Part shown: piece by piece, positions 49,190-57,993 of the stretch
How positions within the stretch are numbered: the stretch's first letter is position 1
How the letters are laid out: every line of letters begins with the position of its first letter
Source: Pelagibius sp. CAU 1746
GTDB taxonomy: Bacteria; Pseudomonadota; Alphaproteobacteria; Kiloniellales; Kiloniellaceae
Assembly: GCF_039839785.1 (NCBI RefSeq)
Contig: NZ_JBDOQT010000001.1
Location: forward strand, 558,001-622,000
Direction of reading: 5' to 3'
Length of the DNA stretch: 64,000 nucleotides
The notes under the pieces: generated by a model
Database searches by the model: none
The model's input: the letters and a program-made list of their open reading frames with translations, nothing else
What the model was told of the DNA's origin: nothing
Program-made: the position numbers and the translations under genes

Positions 49190-49920
49190 GCCGCCGGGTC
49201 CCGGCCCGCGCCGGACGGCGGCTTGGGCGGGGTCACGTCCGGCGGGCGCAGGTAGACGGGCTGCACCGGCCCCGCCGCCGCCGGGTCGCGCAGCGCCGCG
49301 CGCTCGGCCAGCAAAGCCGCATCGGCCGGTCCCGCGGCGGCGGCCAGCACCGCATCGCCCTGTCCGGCCGCCTGCAGCGCCGCCAAAGCCCGCGGCGCCA
49401 CGTCGCCGGTCAGCACCAGGGGCCCGCCGCCGGGGGGCAGGGCCGCCGCCAGATCGGCCAGCGCGGTCTCCAAGGGCGACCCGATCTCCGCGAGTGCCTC
49501 GTCGAAAAGCTGGGCGAAAACCTCGTTGCGCTTGGAATCGAGCACCGCCAGGACCCGCCGGCCGGCGCGCTCCGGCGCGCTCGCGGCCGCCGCCGCCACC
49601 TCGAAGGAGGAGACGCCGATCAAAGGCAGGCGGCGGGCCAAAGCCAGGCCGCGCGCGGTGGCAAGGCCGATGCGCACCCCGGTGAAGCCGCCCGGGCCGG
49701 TGGTCACCGCCAGGGCATCGAGCCCGGAGAAGCCGCCGCCCCATTCGTCCATCACCTCGCCGATCATGGGCACCAGGCGCTCCGATTGGCCGCGCGCCAT
49801 GGCACTGAAGCGGCGGGCAGCGATGCCGCCTTCCGCCCAGAGCGCCACCGAGCAGGAGCCCCCTGCCGCGTCCATGGCCAGCAGTGCCGACACCTCGGTC
49901 TTCGTGGCGCCTTCCTTCAT
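49186..49920 (-). CDS. tsaB: tRNA threonylcarbamoyladenosine biosynthesis protein TsaB
   Basis: TsaB is the scaffold partner of TsaD in making t6A at tRNA position 37. The ASKHA-fold segments are LLAMDAAGGSCSVALW, DALAVTTGPGGFTGVRIGLATARGLALARRLPLIGVSS and VLAVLDSKRNEVFAQLF. The length is 244. The ATG at 49920 is used; an ATG at 49875 would give a shorter N terminus close to the family core. It is divergent from the dipeptidase gene across 77 bp. Confidence 0.93.
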   Translation of the reverse strand: MKEGATKTEVSALLAMDAAGGSCSVALWAEGGIAARRFSAMARGQSERLVPMIGEVMDEWGGGFSGLDALAVTTGPGGFTGVRIGLATARGLALARRLPLIGVSSFEVAAAAASAPERAGRRVLAVLDSKRNEVFAQLFDEALAEIGSPLETALADLAAALPPGGGPLVLTGDVAPRALAALQAAGQGDAVLAAAAGPADAALLAERAALRDPAAAGPVQPVYLRPPDVTPPKPPSGAGRDPAA

Positions 49921-49997
49921 CGCGGACTATCCGGAGCGCCGCGCCGCGTGCTAACAGGAGCGCCGACCCGATCGCCTTTGCGGAGACCCCTTCCTCC

Positions 49998-50558
49998 ATG
50001 AGCCTCGTTTCCCTGCACACGCCGGATTTCGATCTGGACATCGCCTTGGCCTACGCCACCCAGGACAACGTCACTGGCAAATGCATCTATGCCCGCGCCG
50101 AGGCGCAGCTCCACCCGGAGGCCGCGGCGGCGCTGCAACGCGCCTGCGCGCTGGCCGCGCCGCTCGGCCTGCGGCTCAAGATCTTCGACGCCTTCCGCCC
50201 GGTGGAGGCGCAGTGGCGGCTGTGGGAGGTCTTCCCCGATCCCGAATTCGTCGCCGACCCGCGCGTCGGCTCTTGCCATTCGCGGGGCATCGCCGTCGAC
50301 CTGACGCTGGTGGAGGCGGCCGGCGGCAAGGAGCTGGACATGGGCACGCCCTTCGACGACTTCACCGCCGCCTCGCACCATGCGCGCAGCGACCTGCCGG
50401 CGGAGGTGCAGCGCAACCGCGCCCTGCTGCTGGGCCTGATGACCGCGGCCGGATGGGACTGGAACCGTTTCGAATGGTGGCATTATCAACTCTTCGAGCC
50501 TCAGCGCTTTCCTCTGCTGACCGACGCCGCCGCGCCACGCCCCCTCATGGCCGCCTGA
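49998..50558 (+). CDS. ddpX: D-alanyl-D-alanine dipeptidase (VanX/DdpX family)
   Basis: A zinc dipeptidase that hydrolyses D-Ala-D-Ala. The metal and catalytic motifs are present: SCHSRGIAVDLTL (H and D ligands) and EWWHYQLFEP (catalytic Glu and third His ligand), with FDAFRPVEAQWRLW earlier. The 186-residue form starting MSLVSLHTPDF at 49998 has no signal peptide, so it is cytoplasmic and probably acts in murein recycling or dipeptide use. There is no vancomycin-resistance context. Confidence 0.9.
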   Translation: MSLVSLHTPDFDLDIALAYATQDNVTGKCIYARAEAQLHPEAAAALQRACALAAPLGLRLKIFDAFRPVEAQWRLWEVFPDPEFVADPRVGSCHSRGIAVDLTLVEAAGGKELDMGTPFDDFTAASHHARSDLPAEVQRNRALLLGLMTAAGWDWNRFEWWHYQLFEPQRFPLLTDAAAPRPLMAA

Positions 50559-50616
50559 AGTGCGCAGAGCGGGCATCCGCCGCAAGCCTATCCCCGGGTT
50601 ATAGCGCCGGGCCGGG

Positions 50617-51207
50617 TTATAGCAACCGGCAGGCCTCGTCGAAGTCCAGCCGTGCCGCGCGCGGGCGCAGCGCCGCGGGATCGCCGTGACCCAGGTTGCA
50701 CAGGAAGTTGGAGCGCCAGGTGGTGCCGGCGAAGAAGGCCGCGTCGACCTTGGCGCGGCTGAAACCCGACATGGGCCCGCAGTCCAGCCCCAGCGCGCGG
50801 GCGGCTATGATGAAGTAGGCGCCCTGCAGGCTGCCGTTGCGCATCGCCGTTTCCTGGATCAGCGCCTCCTTGCCGCCGAAGATCTTGGCCCCGTCGCGGC
50901 GCGGCGCCAGCTTGGGGAGCCACTCGTAGAAGGCCAGGTCGTAGGCGATGATGGCGGTGACCGGCGCGGCCATGGTCTGCTCGACGTTGCCGGCGCTGAG
51001 GCAGGGGCGGAGCTTCTCCTTGGCCGCCCCGCTGCGAAGGAAGGCGACCCGCAGCGGACAGCCGTTCATGCTGGTCGGCCCCATCTTGGCGAGATCGTAG
51101 ACCGCTTCCAGGAGCACGTCGCTGACCGTCTCGCCGCACCAGGCCGTGTGGGTGCGGGCTTGGCGAAAAATCTTGTCCAGGCCGGTATCGCTCAAGAATT
51201 CGTTCAC
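50617..51207 (-). CDS. Nitroreductase-family protein (RutE/HadB-like)
   Basis: A 196-residue FMN-dependent oxidoreductase: VYDLAKMGPTSMNGCPLRVAFLRSGAAKEKL near the N terminus, AFYEWLPKLAP, and GLDCGPMSGFSRAKVDAAFF. This matches the malonic-semialdehyde reductase RutE/NAD(P)H nitroreductase group. No pyrimidine-degradation genes are nearby, so the rutE name is not used. It is divergent from the deacetylase gene across 237 bp and converges with ddpX. Confidence 0.85.
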   Translation of the reverse strand: MNEFLSDTGLDKIFRQARTHTAWCGETVSDVLLEAVYDLAKMGPTSMNGCPLRVAFLRSGAAKEKLRPCLSAGNVEQTMAAPVTAIIAYDLAFYEWLPKLAPRRDGAKIFGGKEALIQETAMRNGSLQGAYFIIAARALGLDCGPMSGFSRAKVDAAFFAGTTWRSNFLCNLGHGDPAALRPRAARLDFDEACRLL

Positions 51208-51444
51208 AGCCTTATTCCTTTCTTAAGCTCCACTCGCCACGCTCTGCACGCCGCGGTTGCCGCCGGCCGCCCCGGAGGCCCCAAGGGTGAGGAACCGGCC
51301 CCGGGATCGCGTCGGACCGGCCCAGCTTGGCCGCCGGCGCCGGGACCGGCAAGTCCGCCCTGCCGCGCCGGATCGCCGGGCGCGGCCGCCAGGGCAGTGC
51401 CAGCCAGGACAAGTCGCCCAAAAAGGCCGACGGAGAAAGCAGCC

Positions 51445-52563
51445 ATGCGACGCATCGTTCACAGCCACGCAGCCCAAGCCCAGGCGCGCCGCCTGGCGCC
51501 TGCGCTTTGCCTGATGGGAACGCTCTGGCTGGCGGGAACGCTCTGGCTGGGCGCCACGCCCCTGGCGGCGGCCCAAGAGGCCCCCTCACGGCAGTCCGCC
51601 GACAGCGGTGCGGCGGTCCTGATGTACCACCGCTTCGGCGAGGACAGCCTGCCGTCCACCTCGGTGCGCCTGGAGCAGTTCGAGGCCCACTTGGCCGAAC
51701 TGACTTCGGGCAGGTACCGGGTCCTGGCGCTGCCCGACATCCTGGCGCGGCTCGCCAGCGGCGCCGCCCTGCCCGAACGCAGCGTCGCGATCACCATCGA
51801 CGACGCCGCGATCTCGGTCTACCGGGAGGCCTGGCCGCGCCTCAAAGCGGCCGGACTGCCGGTCACCGTCTTCGCCTCCACCGAGCCGTTGGACCTGGGC
51901 CTGCCCGGCTACATGAGCTGGGCGCAGCTGCGCGAGATGGCCGCCGACCCGCTGGTGACCATTGGCCATCATGGCCATGGCCACGCCCACATGGCCTGGC
52001 AGAGCCCGGCCGAACAACGCGCCGACCTGGACCAGGCCAGCCGGCGTTTCACGGCCGAGCTGGGCGCGGTACCGACCATCTTCGCCTATCCCTATGGCGA
52101 GGCCAGCCTGGCGCTGCGCCAGGTCGTGATCGACGCCGGCTTCACGGCGGCCTTCGGCCAGCACTCCGGCGCCCTGGGCGAGACGAGCGACCGTTTCACC
52201 CTGCCGCGCTTTCCGCTGAACGAGGCTTACGGCGACATGGACCGCTTCCGGCTGGTGACCAACGCCCTGCCGCTGCCGGTGGGCGAGATCACCCCGGCCG
52301 ACATGAGCGTCGGCGAGGCCGGGCGGAATCCGCCCAACTTCGGCTTCACGGTGACCGCGGACCTGGGCAACCTGAGCGGCCTCGACTGCTTCGCCTCAAC
52401 GGGCGCGCCGGAGGTCATGAAGCTGGATCAGCGTATCGAGCTGCGCTTCGCCGCGCCGCTGCCCGCCGGGCGGGTGCGCATCAACTGCACCCTGCGCGAC
52501 GCCAGCGGCCGCTGGCGCTGGTTCGGAACCCAGTTCGTGGTGGCGAAGGCCGCGGCGCCCTGA
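51445..52563 (+). CDS. Secreted polysaccharide deacetylase (NodB-like, CE4)
   Basis: A signal peptide (LCLMGTLWLAGTLWLGATPLAAAQ, containing a short internal repeat GTLWLAGTLWLG) precedes a NodB domain. Motif 1 is AITIDDAAISVYREAWP with the catalytic and metal Asp pair, and motif 2 is GHHGHGHAHM with the histidine ligands; FAYPYGEASLALRQVV is motif 3. A C-terminal domain of about 110 residues (NFGFTVTADLGNLSGLDCFAS...) is beta-rich with two cysteines. The length is 372. It converges with a glucosaminidase gene 2 bp away; both probably act on periplasmic glycans. Confidence 0.87.
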   Translation: MRRIVHSHAAQAQARRLAPALCLMGTLWLAGTLWLGATPLAAAQEAPSRQSADSGAAVLMYHRFGEDSLPSTSVRLEQFEAHLAELTSGRYRVLALPDILARLASGAALPERSVAITIDDAAISVYREAWPRLKAAGLPVTVFASTEPLDLGLPGYMSWAQLREMAADPLVTIGHHGHGHAHMAWQSPAEQRADLDQASRRFTAELGAVPTIFAYPYGEASLALRQVVIDAGFTAAFGQHSGALGETSDRFTLPRFPLNEAYGDMDRFRLVTNALPLPVGEITPADMSVGEAGRNPPNFGFTVTADLGNLSGLDCFASTGAPEVMKLDQRIELRFAAPLPAGRVRINCTLRDASGRWRWFGTQFVVAKAAAP

Positions 52564-52565
52564 CG

Positions 52566-53618
52566 CTATTGCCCCGGGGCGAGCTTCCCGAGCTTCGCGC
52601 CGTCCAGGGCCTGCAGGCCATTGCTGGTGATGAGTTCGCTGAGCGCGAGCACGTAGGACTGACCTTCCTCGGAATAGCTCTTGAGGCCGCCCACCAGATT
52701 AAGGGCGTGCAGCGGCGTGCCCAGCGCCCGCGCCCGCGCACGGCGTTGGCGCAGATCCTGGTAGGCGCGATGGCTGTTCAGGTTGTGCAGGTAGGCGCGC
52801 ACCGCGCTCATCAGGTCGGGAAAGCCACGCACCTTGAAGTCGCGCCGGGCCGCCGCGGCCGGCCTCAGGCCTTCGGCGTCGTCGCCCCAACTACGCTGGC
52901 CGAAGAGCGCGTTGGCGCGAAGCGCGAAGCGCGAGGTGCCCCAGCCGCTTTCCTGGGCGGCCTGGGCCAGCGCCAGGCTGGGCGGCACCGCGTCGATACG
53001 GCTCAAAAGATCGGCGGCGTCGCCCGGCGCGGCGCCATACCATTCGGCGACGCTGTCGAGCCAGAGCGCGTCCGTGGCGCCCAGGCGGCCCGCCGCCCGG
53101 GCGTCCAGGGCGGCGATCACCTTGGCGCGCGCCTGACGCAGCTCCGCGTTGACCTGCAGCACCAGCGGCAGCAGGGTGCGCAGAAAAAGGCGCTTGCGCG
53201 CCTCGCTGTCGGAGACGGCCTCCATGTCGCGCGGCAGGGCGGTGACGGAAAGGCGCGGTACCGGCGCGCCGTTCTTCACGGCCTCCAGACGGTAGCCGCT
53301 GTCGGCGAAGATCCGGACCAGGTTCTCCGCGTCGCGGACATAGATTCGGCGCAACGCCGGGGCCTCGCTGGCCAGGCCCAGTTCCTGCCAGGCCGAACGG
53401 GGCAGGGGCTCGGCTCCGAACCGCAGGGCCGCCAGCAGAAAGACTCCGAAGAGCCCGCAAAGCAGGACCACGCGGCCCGCCAGATGACGATTCCCCAGTC
53501 TGGCGTAGCGCTCCACTACCGGTTGCCATTCAGCGACCTTCGCCGCCACCTGTGCCACCATCGCCGCTGCGCCTCGCTTGTTGTGGATATTCGCCGTGCC
53601 GTCCCGATCGGGAGACAA
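52566..53618 (-). CDS. Membrane-anchored glucosaminidase-domain protein (Bax-like)
   Basis: A 350-residue protein with one N-terminal membrane segment (VVLLCGLFGVFLLAALRFGA, about 50-69) and a periplasmic glucosaminidase domain: AVPPSLALAQAAQESGWGTSRFALRANALFGQRSWGDD includes the catalytic Glu in QESGWG, followed by FPDLMSAVRAYLHNLNSHRAYQDLR. It resembles the Bax/FlgJ-like peptidoglycan hydrolase group. An internal start at MVAQVAAKV (residue 20) is possible. Substrate is inferred. Confidence 0.87.
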   Translation of the reverse strand: MSPDRDGTANIHNKRGAAAMVAQVAAKVAEWQPVVERYARLGNRHLAGRVVLLCGLFGVFLLAALRFGAEPLPRSAWQELGLASEAPALRRIYVRDAENLVRIFADSGYRLEAVKNGAPVPRLSVTALPRDMEAVSDSEARKRLFLRTLLPLVLQVNAELRQARAKVIAALDARAAGRLGATDALWLDSVAEWYGAAPGDAADLLSRIDAVPPSLALAQAAQESGWGTSRFALRANALFGQRSWGDDAEGLRPAAAARRDFKVRGFPDLMSAVRAYLHNLNSHRAYQDLRQRRARARALGTPLHALNLVGGLKSYSEEGQSYVLALSELITSNGLQALDGAKLGKLAPGQ

Positions 53619-53812
53619 GCCTAGGCCGGCTTCGCGAAGATTCCGTTATCGAAGGGGCGGGGCCGCGGCATTCACCGGCCGGGCGGCCGGCCGGCGCAAG
53701 TTTCGTTTTTTCAAGCGCTTGCCGCGGGGCACGGCGGTCCGGCCCCGGCGCGGCCGGGAGAAAACCGCGATGACGGCGTCAGCAATGTGGGAGATGGAAA
53801 AGGCGCGGTCCC

Positions 53813-54373
53813 TCAGAGAACGGGGCGGACCTCGACGACCTCGGGAATGTAGTGCCGCAGCATGTTCTCGATCCCCATCTTCAAGGTGGCGGTCGAACTG
53901 GGGCACCCCTGGCAGGCGCCCTGCATGTGCAGATAGACGACGCCCTTGTCGAAACCGCGGAACACGATGTCGCCGCCGTCCTGGGCCACCGCCGGGCGCA
54001 CGCGGGTGTCGAGCAGTTCCTTGATCTGGCTGACCACCTCGCTGTCCTCGCCGGACTCGCTGTGACCCTCATCGCCCGAAGCTGCGTCTTCCAGCATGAC
54101 CGGACGGCCGGCGGTGAAGTGCTCCATGACGACGCCGAGGATGGCCGGCTTCAGCAGGTACCATTCGCGCGAGTCTTCCTTGGTGACGGAGACGAAATCG
54201 GTGCCGAAGAAGACGCCGACCACGCCCTCGACCGCGAAGAGGCGTTCGGCAAGCGGCGAGCGCGCCGCGTCCTCCGCGGAGGTGAAGTTGGCCGTGCCCT
54301 CGGCGAGTACCTCGCGCCCCGGCAGGAACTTCAAGGTCGCCGGGTTGGGGGTCTGTTCGGTCTGAATGAACAT
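53813..54373 (-). CDS. NifU-like Fe-S scaffold/carrier protein
   Basis: A 186-residue protein with an N-terminal Nfu domain (MFIQTEQTPNPATLKFLPGREVL) and a C-terminal NifU domain (IKELLDTRVRPAVAQDGGDIVFRGFDKGVVYLHMQGACQGCPSSTATLKMGIENML) with the CxxC that binds a 4Fe-4S cluster. It delivers clusters to target proteins. The start at 54373 is the family start. It lies downstream of uspA and upstream of the glucosaminidase gene. Confidence 0.93.
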   Translation of the reverse strand: MFIQTEQTPNPATLKFLPGREVLAEGTANFTSAEDAARSPLAERLFAVEGVVGVFFGTDFVSVTKEDSREWYLLKPAILGVVMEHFTAGRPVMLEDAASGDEGHSESGEDSEVVSQIKELLDTRVRPAVAQDGGDIVFRGFDKGVVYLHMQGACQGCPSSTATLKMGIENMLRHYIPEVVEVRPVL

Positions 54374-54506
54374 GGGACGCTGTCTCCTCAAGGCTTCACG
54401 CTCAATCTGGGCTCCGGAGAGCCCAGCTTCAAGCGCCAAGATCCAAATCTGACCAATTCGGTCAGCTTTAGTCAAGATATGGCGGGGGCCGGCGGGTCCG
54501 GCCGCG

Positions 54507-55046
54507 TCAGGTCACTGCGTCGATGTCTTCGACGGTCATGGAATCCGGCACGATGGTCACGGGAATGTGCAGGCGTCCCAAGAACTTACCGGTCATGGCC
54601 GATACGAGGGGGCCGGGCCCGCGCTTGCCGGTGGAGGCGCCCAGCACCAGGATCGAGATGTTGGGCTCCTCGTCCAGCAGCGCCAGCAGTTCGTCGCGGC
54701 GGTCGCCCTCGCGCACATAGAGCACCGGCAGGGATCCGGCCAGCTCGCTGACCTCGGTCGCCAGGCGCTGCAGCACCTGCTCGGCCTCGGTGCGGGCCTC
54801 CTCGCGCATCAGGTCGCCGACCGACATCCAGTGCTGGAAATCCGAGGGCTCGACCACGTAGAGCATGGCGACCTTGCCCCCGGTGCTGCGTGCCCGCAGG
54901 GCGGCGAAGCGCAGGGCGACGCGCATTTCCTCGGTTTCGTCGACCACCACCAGGAAAACGCGGTTCTCGCGGTGCTTCGCGGCGGCCTCGTCGGCTGGCG
55001 TTTCAGCGGCGGGGTGGCTGGTCGTCGACGGAGGGACGTCGGCCAT
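54507..55046 (-). CDS. Universal stress protein (UspA family)
   Basis: A single-domain Usp of 179 residues: ENRVFLVVVDETEEMRVALRFAALRARSTGGKVAMLYVVEP, ILVLGASTGKRGPGPLVSAMTGKFLGRLHIPVTIVPDS. The glycine pattern (GASTGKRGPGP...SAMTG) is consistent with nucleotide binding. The first 25 residues (Thr/Pro/Ala-rich) are extra. It lies between trpS and the NifU gene on the same strand, a conserved order in related genomes. Confidence 0.9.
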   Translation of the reverse strand: MADVPPSTTSHPAAETPADEAAAKHRENRVFLVVVDETEEMRVALRFAALRARSTGGKVAMLYVVEPSDFQHWMSVGDLMREEARTEAEQVLQRLATEVSELAGSLPVLYVREGDRRDELLALLDEEPNISILVLGASTGKRGPGPLVSAMTGKFLGRLHIPVTIVPDSMTVEDIDAVT

Positions 55047-55153
55047 GCGGGGGTTCCTTTGGCGGTTCTTATCTAACGAGGCGTCCGTGCGGGCGAATCC
55101 TGCCACCGGCAGGCAAGGCCGCGCAATCTTCCTCTTGCCTGCGCGTCGGCGCC

Positions 55154-55172
55154 GGGCCCCACGCCGGGGCCC
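55154..55172 (-). terminator. GC-rich hairpin after trpS
   Basis: GGGCCCC and GGGGCCC form a 7-bp stem with a 5-nt loop, 15 nt past the trpS stop. No U-tract follows, so termination strength is uncertain. Confidence 0.35.
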
Positions 55173-55186
55173 CGCCGCCGGGGCGC

Positions 55187-56215
55187 TTAGGGCCGGAGAA
55201 AGCCCACGATATCATAGACTTCCTTGATGATCGGCTCGGCAAGAGCCTGGGCCCGCTCGGCGCCGTCACGCAGCACGGAGTCGACGTAGTGGCTGTCGTT
55301 CACCATCCGTTTCATCTCGGCGCCCATGTGGCCGAGGCTGGCGACGGCCACGTCGGTCAGCGCCTTCTTCAGGTCGGCGAAGCCCTTGCCCTCGAATTCC
55401 GCCACCGCCTGGGAGAGCTCCTCGCCCTTCAGGGCGGCGAAGATGGTCATCAGGTTGGCCGCCTCCGGGCGGGCTTGGCGGAACTCCGCGGTGAACTGGC
55501 CGTCCGGTCCGACGACCGAGGCGTCGGGCAGGAATTCGGAGTCGCTGGTGGCGCGGCGGATCTTCTTGGCCACCGCGTCGGCGTCGTCGGTCATGTTGAT
55601 GCGCGCGGCGTCCGAAGCATCGGAGCTGCTCATCTTCTTGGCGCCGTCGCGCAGCGACATGACCCGGGTCGCGGCGCCCTGGATCAACGGCTCGACGATG
55701 GGAAAACAGTCGACGCCGTAGTCGTTGTTGAACTTCTGGGCGACGTCGCGGGTCAGCTCCAGGTGCTGCTTCTGGTCTTCTCCCACCGGGACGTGCGTCG
55801 CCTTGTAGACCAGGATGTCGGCGGCCATGAGGTTGGGATAGACATAGAGCCCGGAGGACGCCTTCTCGCGGTTCTTGCCCGCCTTGTCCTTGAACTGGGT
55901 CATGCGGTTCAGCCAGCCGATGCGGGCCACGCAGTTGAACACCCAGGCGAGCTGCGAATGCGCGGCGACCTGCGACTGGTTGAAGATGACCGACGTCTTC
56001 GGATCGATGCCGGCCGCCAGGTAGCCCGCGGTCACCTCGCGGGTGCGCTGGCGCAGCACTTCGGGTTCCTGCCACAGGGTAATGGCGTGCTGGTCGACGA
56101 CGCAGTAGATGCAGTCGAAGTCGTTCTGTAGGGCCACGAAGTTCCTGATGGCCCCCAGATAGTTGCCGAGGTGCAGATTGCCCGAGGGCTGAACGCCCGA
56201 AAAGATCCGTTTCAT
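55187..56215 (-). CDS. trpS: Tryptophanyl-tRNA synthetase
   Basis: A class I synthetase charging tRNA-Trp. The HIGH-type motif is in [23 protein letters not shown] and the KMSKS-type loop is [14 protein letters not shown]. The start [12 protein letters not shown] at 56215 fits the family; an ATG at 56236 is in frame. The length is 342. It lies downstream of murJ with a 125-bp gap. Confidence 0.97.
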   Translation of the reverse strand: MKRIFSGVQPSGNLHLGNYLGAIRNFVALQNDFDCIYCVVDQHAITLWQEPEVLRQRTREVTAGYLAAGIDPKTSVIFNQSQVAAHSQLAWVFNCVARIGWLNRMTQFKDKAGKNREKASSGLYVYPNLMAADILVYKATHVPVGEDQKQHLELTRDVAQKFNNDYGVDCFPIVEPLIQGAATRVMSLRDGAKKMSSSDASDAARINMTDDADAVAKKIRRATSDSEFLPDASVVGPDGQFTAEFRQARPEAANLMTIFAALKGEELSQAVAEFEGKGFADLKKALTDVAVASLGHMGAEMKRMVNDSHYVDSVLRDGAERAQALAEPIIKEVYDIVGFLRP

Positions 56216-56340
56216 GGTTTTAGCTGTGATGTTCACTGGACAGTGGGCGGCCCCCGAAACCGTGAGGGGAGGGCCGCGGCGCAGCCGGGGTTATCGCTGG
56301 CCGGACCGGGAGGGTCAAGGTCTCAGCGCGCGCCGCCGCA

Positions 56341-57915
56341 CTATCCCGCCGCCGCGCCGCCGCCGTCCTTGGCCTTGCGGCGCAGGGATCCCGCCAGATC
56401 GGACCGCGTGACGGCGCCGAGTCCGAAGGCCAGCGCCCCATAGACGGCCAGGCCCGCCGCCACCAGAACCGCCAGGGCGATCGCCCGTTCGACGAAACGG
56501 TCTCCGTCGAAAAACGCCGCCGTCGCCCACTGGAGGCCCCAGAGCGCCGCGCCCATGCCCAGCGACGCCGCGGCGATGCGCGGCAGGCGGGCGCGGAAGC
56601 GCCGGTCCAGCGCCCAAAAGCCGTAGCGCCGCAGGGAAAGTATCAGCAGCCCGGTGTTCAGCCAGGCCGCCAGGGTGGTGGCCAGGGCGATGCCGACGTG
56701 GCGGAACTGCCAGAACAGCGCCAGGCTGAGGACGATGTTGGCGACCACCGAGACCACGGAATAGCGAAAGGGCGTCACCGTGTCCTCGCGGGCGTAGAAG
56801 GCCGGCTGCAGGATCTTCACCAGCACATAGGCCGGCAAGCCCCAGGCGAAGGCGACCAGGGCGGCCGCCGTGGCCGCCGCGTCGGTGGCCCCGAAGCGGC
56901 CGTGCTGGAACAGGCCGCCGATGATCGGGCCGGCGATGACGATGAGCGCCACGGTCGCCGGCAGGGTCAGCAGCAGCGCGAACTCCAGGCCGCGGTTCAG
57001 GCTGTGCATGGCCTGGTCCTCGTTGCCGGCGCGCAGCTTCCGGGCCATGTCGGGCAAGAGGACGATGCCGATGGCGATGCCGATGAGGCCCAGGGGCAAC
57101 TGGTAGACCCGGTCGGCGTAGTAGAGGAAGGAGAAGGCGCCCTCCTGCCAGGAGGCGATGGAGGAGCCGACGAAGATGTTGATCTGCAGCGCCCCGGCCG
57201 AGAGCAGGCCCGGCGCCATGAGCACCAGCAGGCGGCGCACCCCCGGCGTGAGGCGCGGGCGCGGGAAGCGCAGCGCCATGCCCGCGCGCTTGGCCGCGAT
57301 CACCAGAAAGACGAACTGCGCGGCGCCGGAGACGCAGACCGCCCAGGCCATGACGTGGCCCGGCGCCCCGGTGAAGGGCAGCACGACGATCAGGGCGGCG
57401 ATGAAGATGACGTTCAGCAGGATCGGCGCCGCCGCCGCCGCCGCGAAGCGGTAGAGCGAGTTGAGGATGCCGCTGAGGAGCGCCACCACCGCCATGAACA
57501 GCAGGTAGGGAAAGGTGATGCGCGACAGCTCCACGGCCAGCGCCAGCTTCTCCGGAGTCTGCGAGAAGCCCGAGCCGATGACGTAGATGAACCAGGGCAT
57601 CCCCGCCATGCAGAGCGCCAAGAGGATCAAGAGGCCGGTGACCAGCACCGAGAGGGCCTGCTCGGCGAAGCGCCGGGCCTCAGCCTCCCCCTCCTGCTCC
57701 AGGCGGCGGGCGAAAAGCGGCACGAAGGCGGCGTTGAAGGCGCCCTCGGCGAAGAGCCGGCGGAACAGATTGGGCAGGCGGAAGGCCGCGAAGAAGGCGT
57801 CGGCCACAGGGCTGGCGCCGACCGCGTTGGCGATCAGGATGTCGCGCACGAAGCCGAGGATGCGGCTGATGCCGGTATAGCCCCCGACGGTGGCGACGGA
57901 ACGAACGAGGCTCAT
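56341..57915 (-). CDS. murJ: Lipid II flippase MurJ (MviN)
   Basis: A 524-residue polytopic membrane protein with about 14 hydrophobic segments. The start MSLVRSVATVGGYTGISRILGFVRDILIANAVGASPVADAFFAAFRLPNLFRRLFAEGAFNAAFVP is diagnostic of MurJ, which moves lipid II across the inner membrane. The C terminus ends basic (LRRKAKDGGGAAAG). It lies downstream of glnD by 78 bp, the order seen in many alphaproteobacteria. Confidence 0.96.
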   Translation of the reverse strand: MSLVRSVATVGGYTGISRILGFVRDILIANAVGASPVADAFFAAFRLPNLFRRLFAEGAFNAAFVPLFARRLEQEGEAEARRFAEQALSVLVTGLLILLALCMAGMPWFIYVIGSGFSQTPEKLALAVELSRITFPYLLFMAVVALLSGILNSLYRFAAAAAAPILLNVIFIAALIVVLPFTGAPGHVMAWAVCVSGAAQFVFLVIAAKRAGMALRFPRPRLTPGVRRLLVLMAPGLLSAGALQINIFVGSSIASWQEGAFSFLYYADRVYQLPLGLIGIAIGIVLLPDMARKLRAGNEDQAMHSLNRGLEFALLLTLPATVALIVIAGPIIGGLFQHGRFGATDAAATAAALVAFAWGLPAYVLVKILQPAFYAREDTVTPFRYSVVSVVANIVLSLALFWQFRHVGIALATTLAAWLNTGLLILSLRRYGFWALDRRFRARLPRIAAASLGMGAALWGLQWATAAFFDGDRFVERAIALAVLVAAGLAVYGALAFGLGAVTRSDLAGSLRRKAKDGGGAAAG

Positions 57916-57993
57916 GCCCGAAAGGTCTTAGAGAAATGTGGCGAAACTGCAAAGCACGAAAGACGCAGGCGCCGGCCCTGGTGGTGGTGGCGG

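Noticed and set aside
53712-53721. CAAGCGCTTG palindrome next to an A6/T6 tract between nifU-like and glucosaminidase genes
   Set aside because: The tract is on the wrong side for a terminator of the minus-strand gene and the stem is too short on the other strand.
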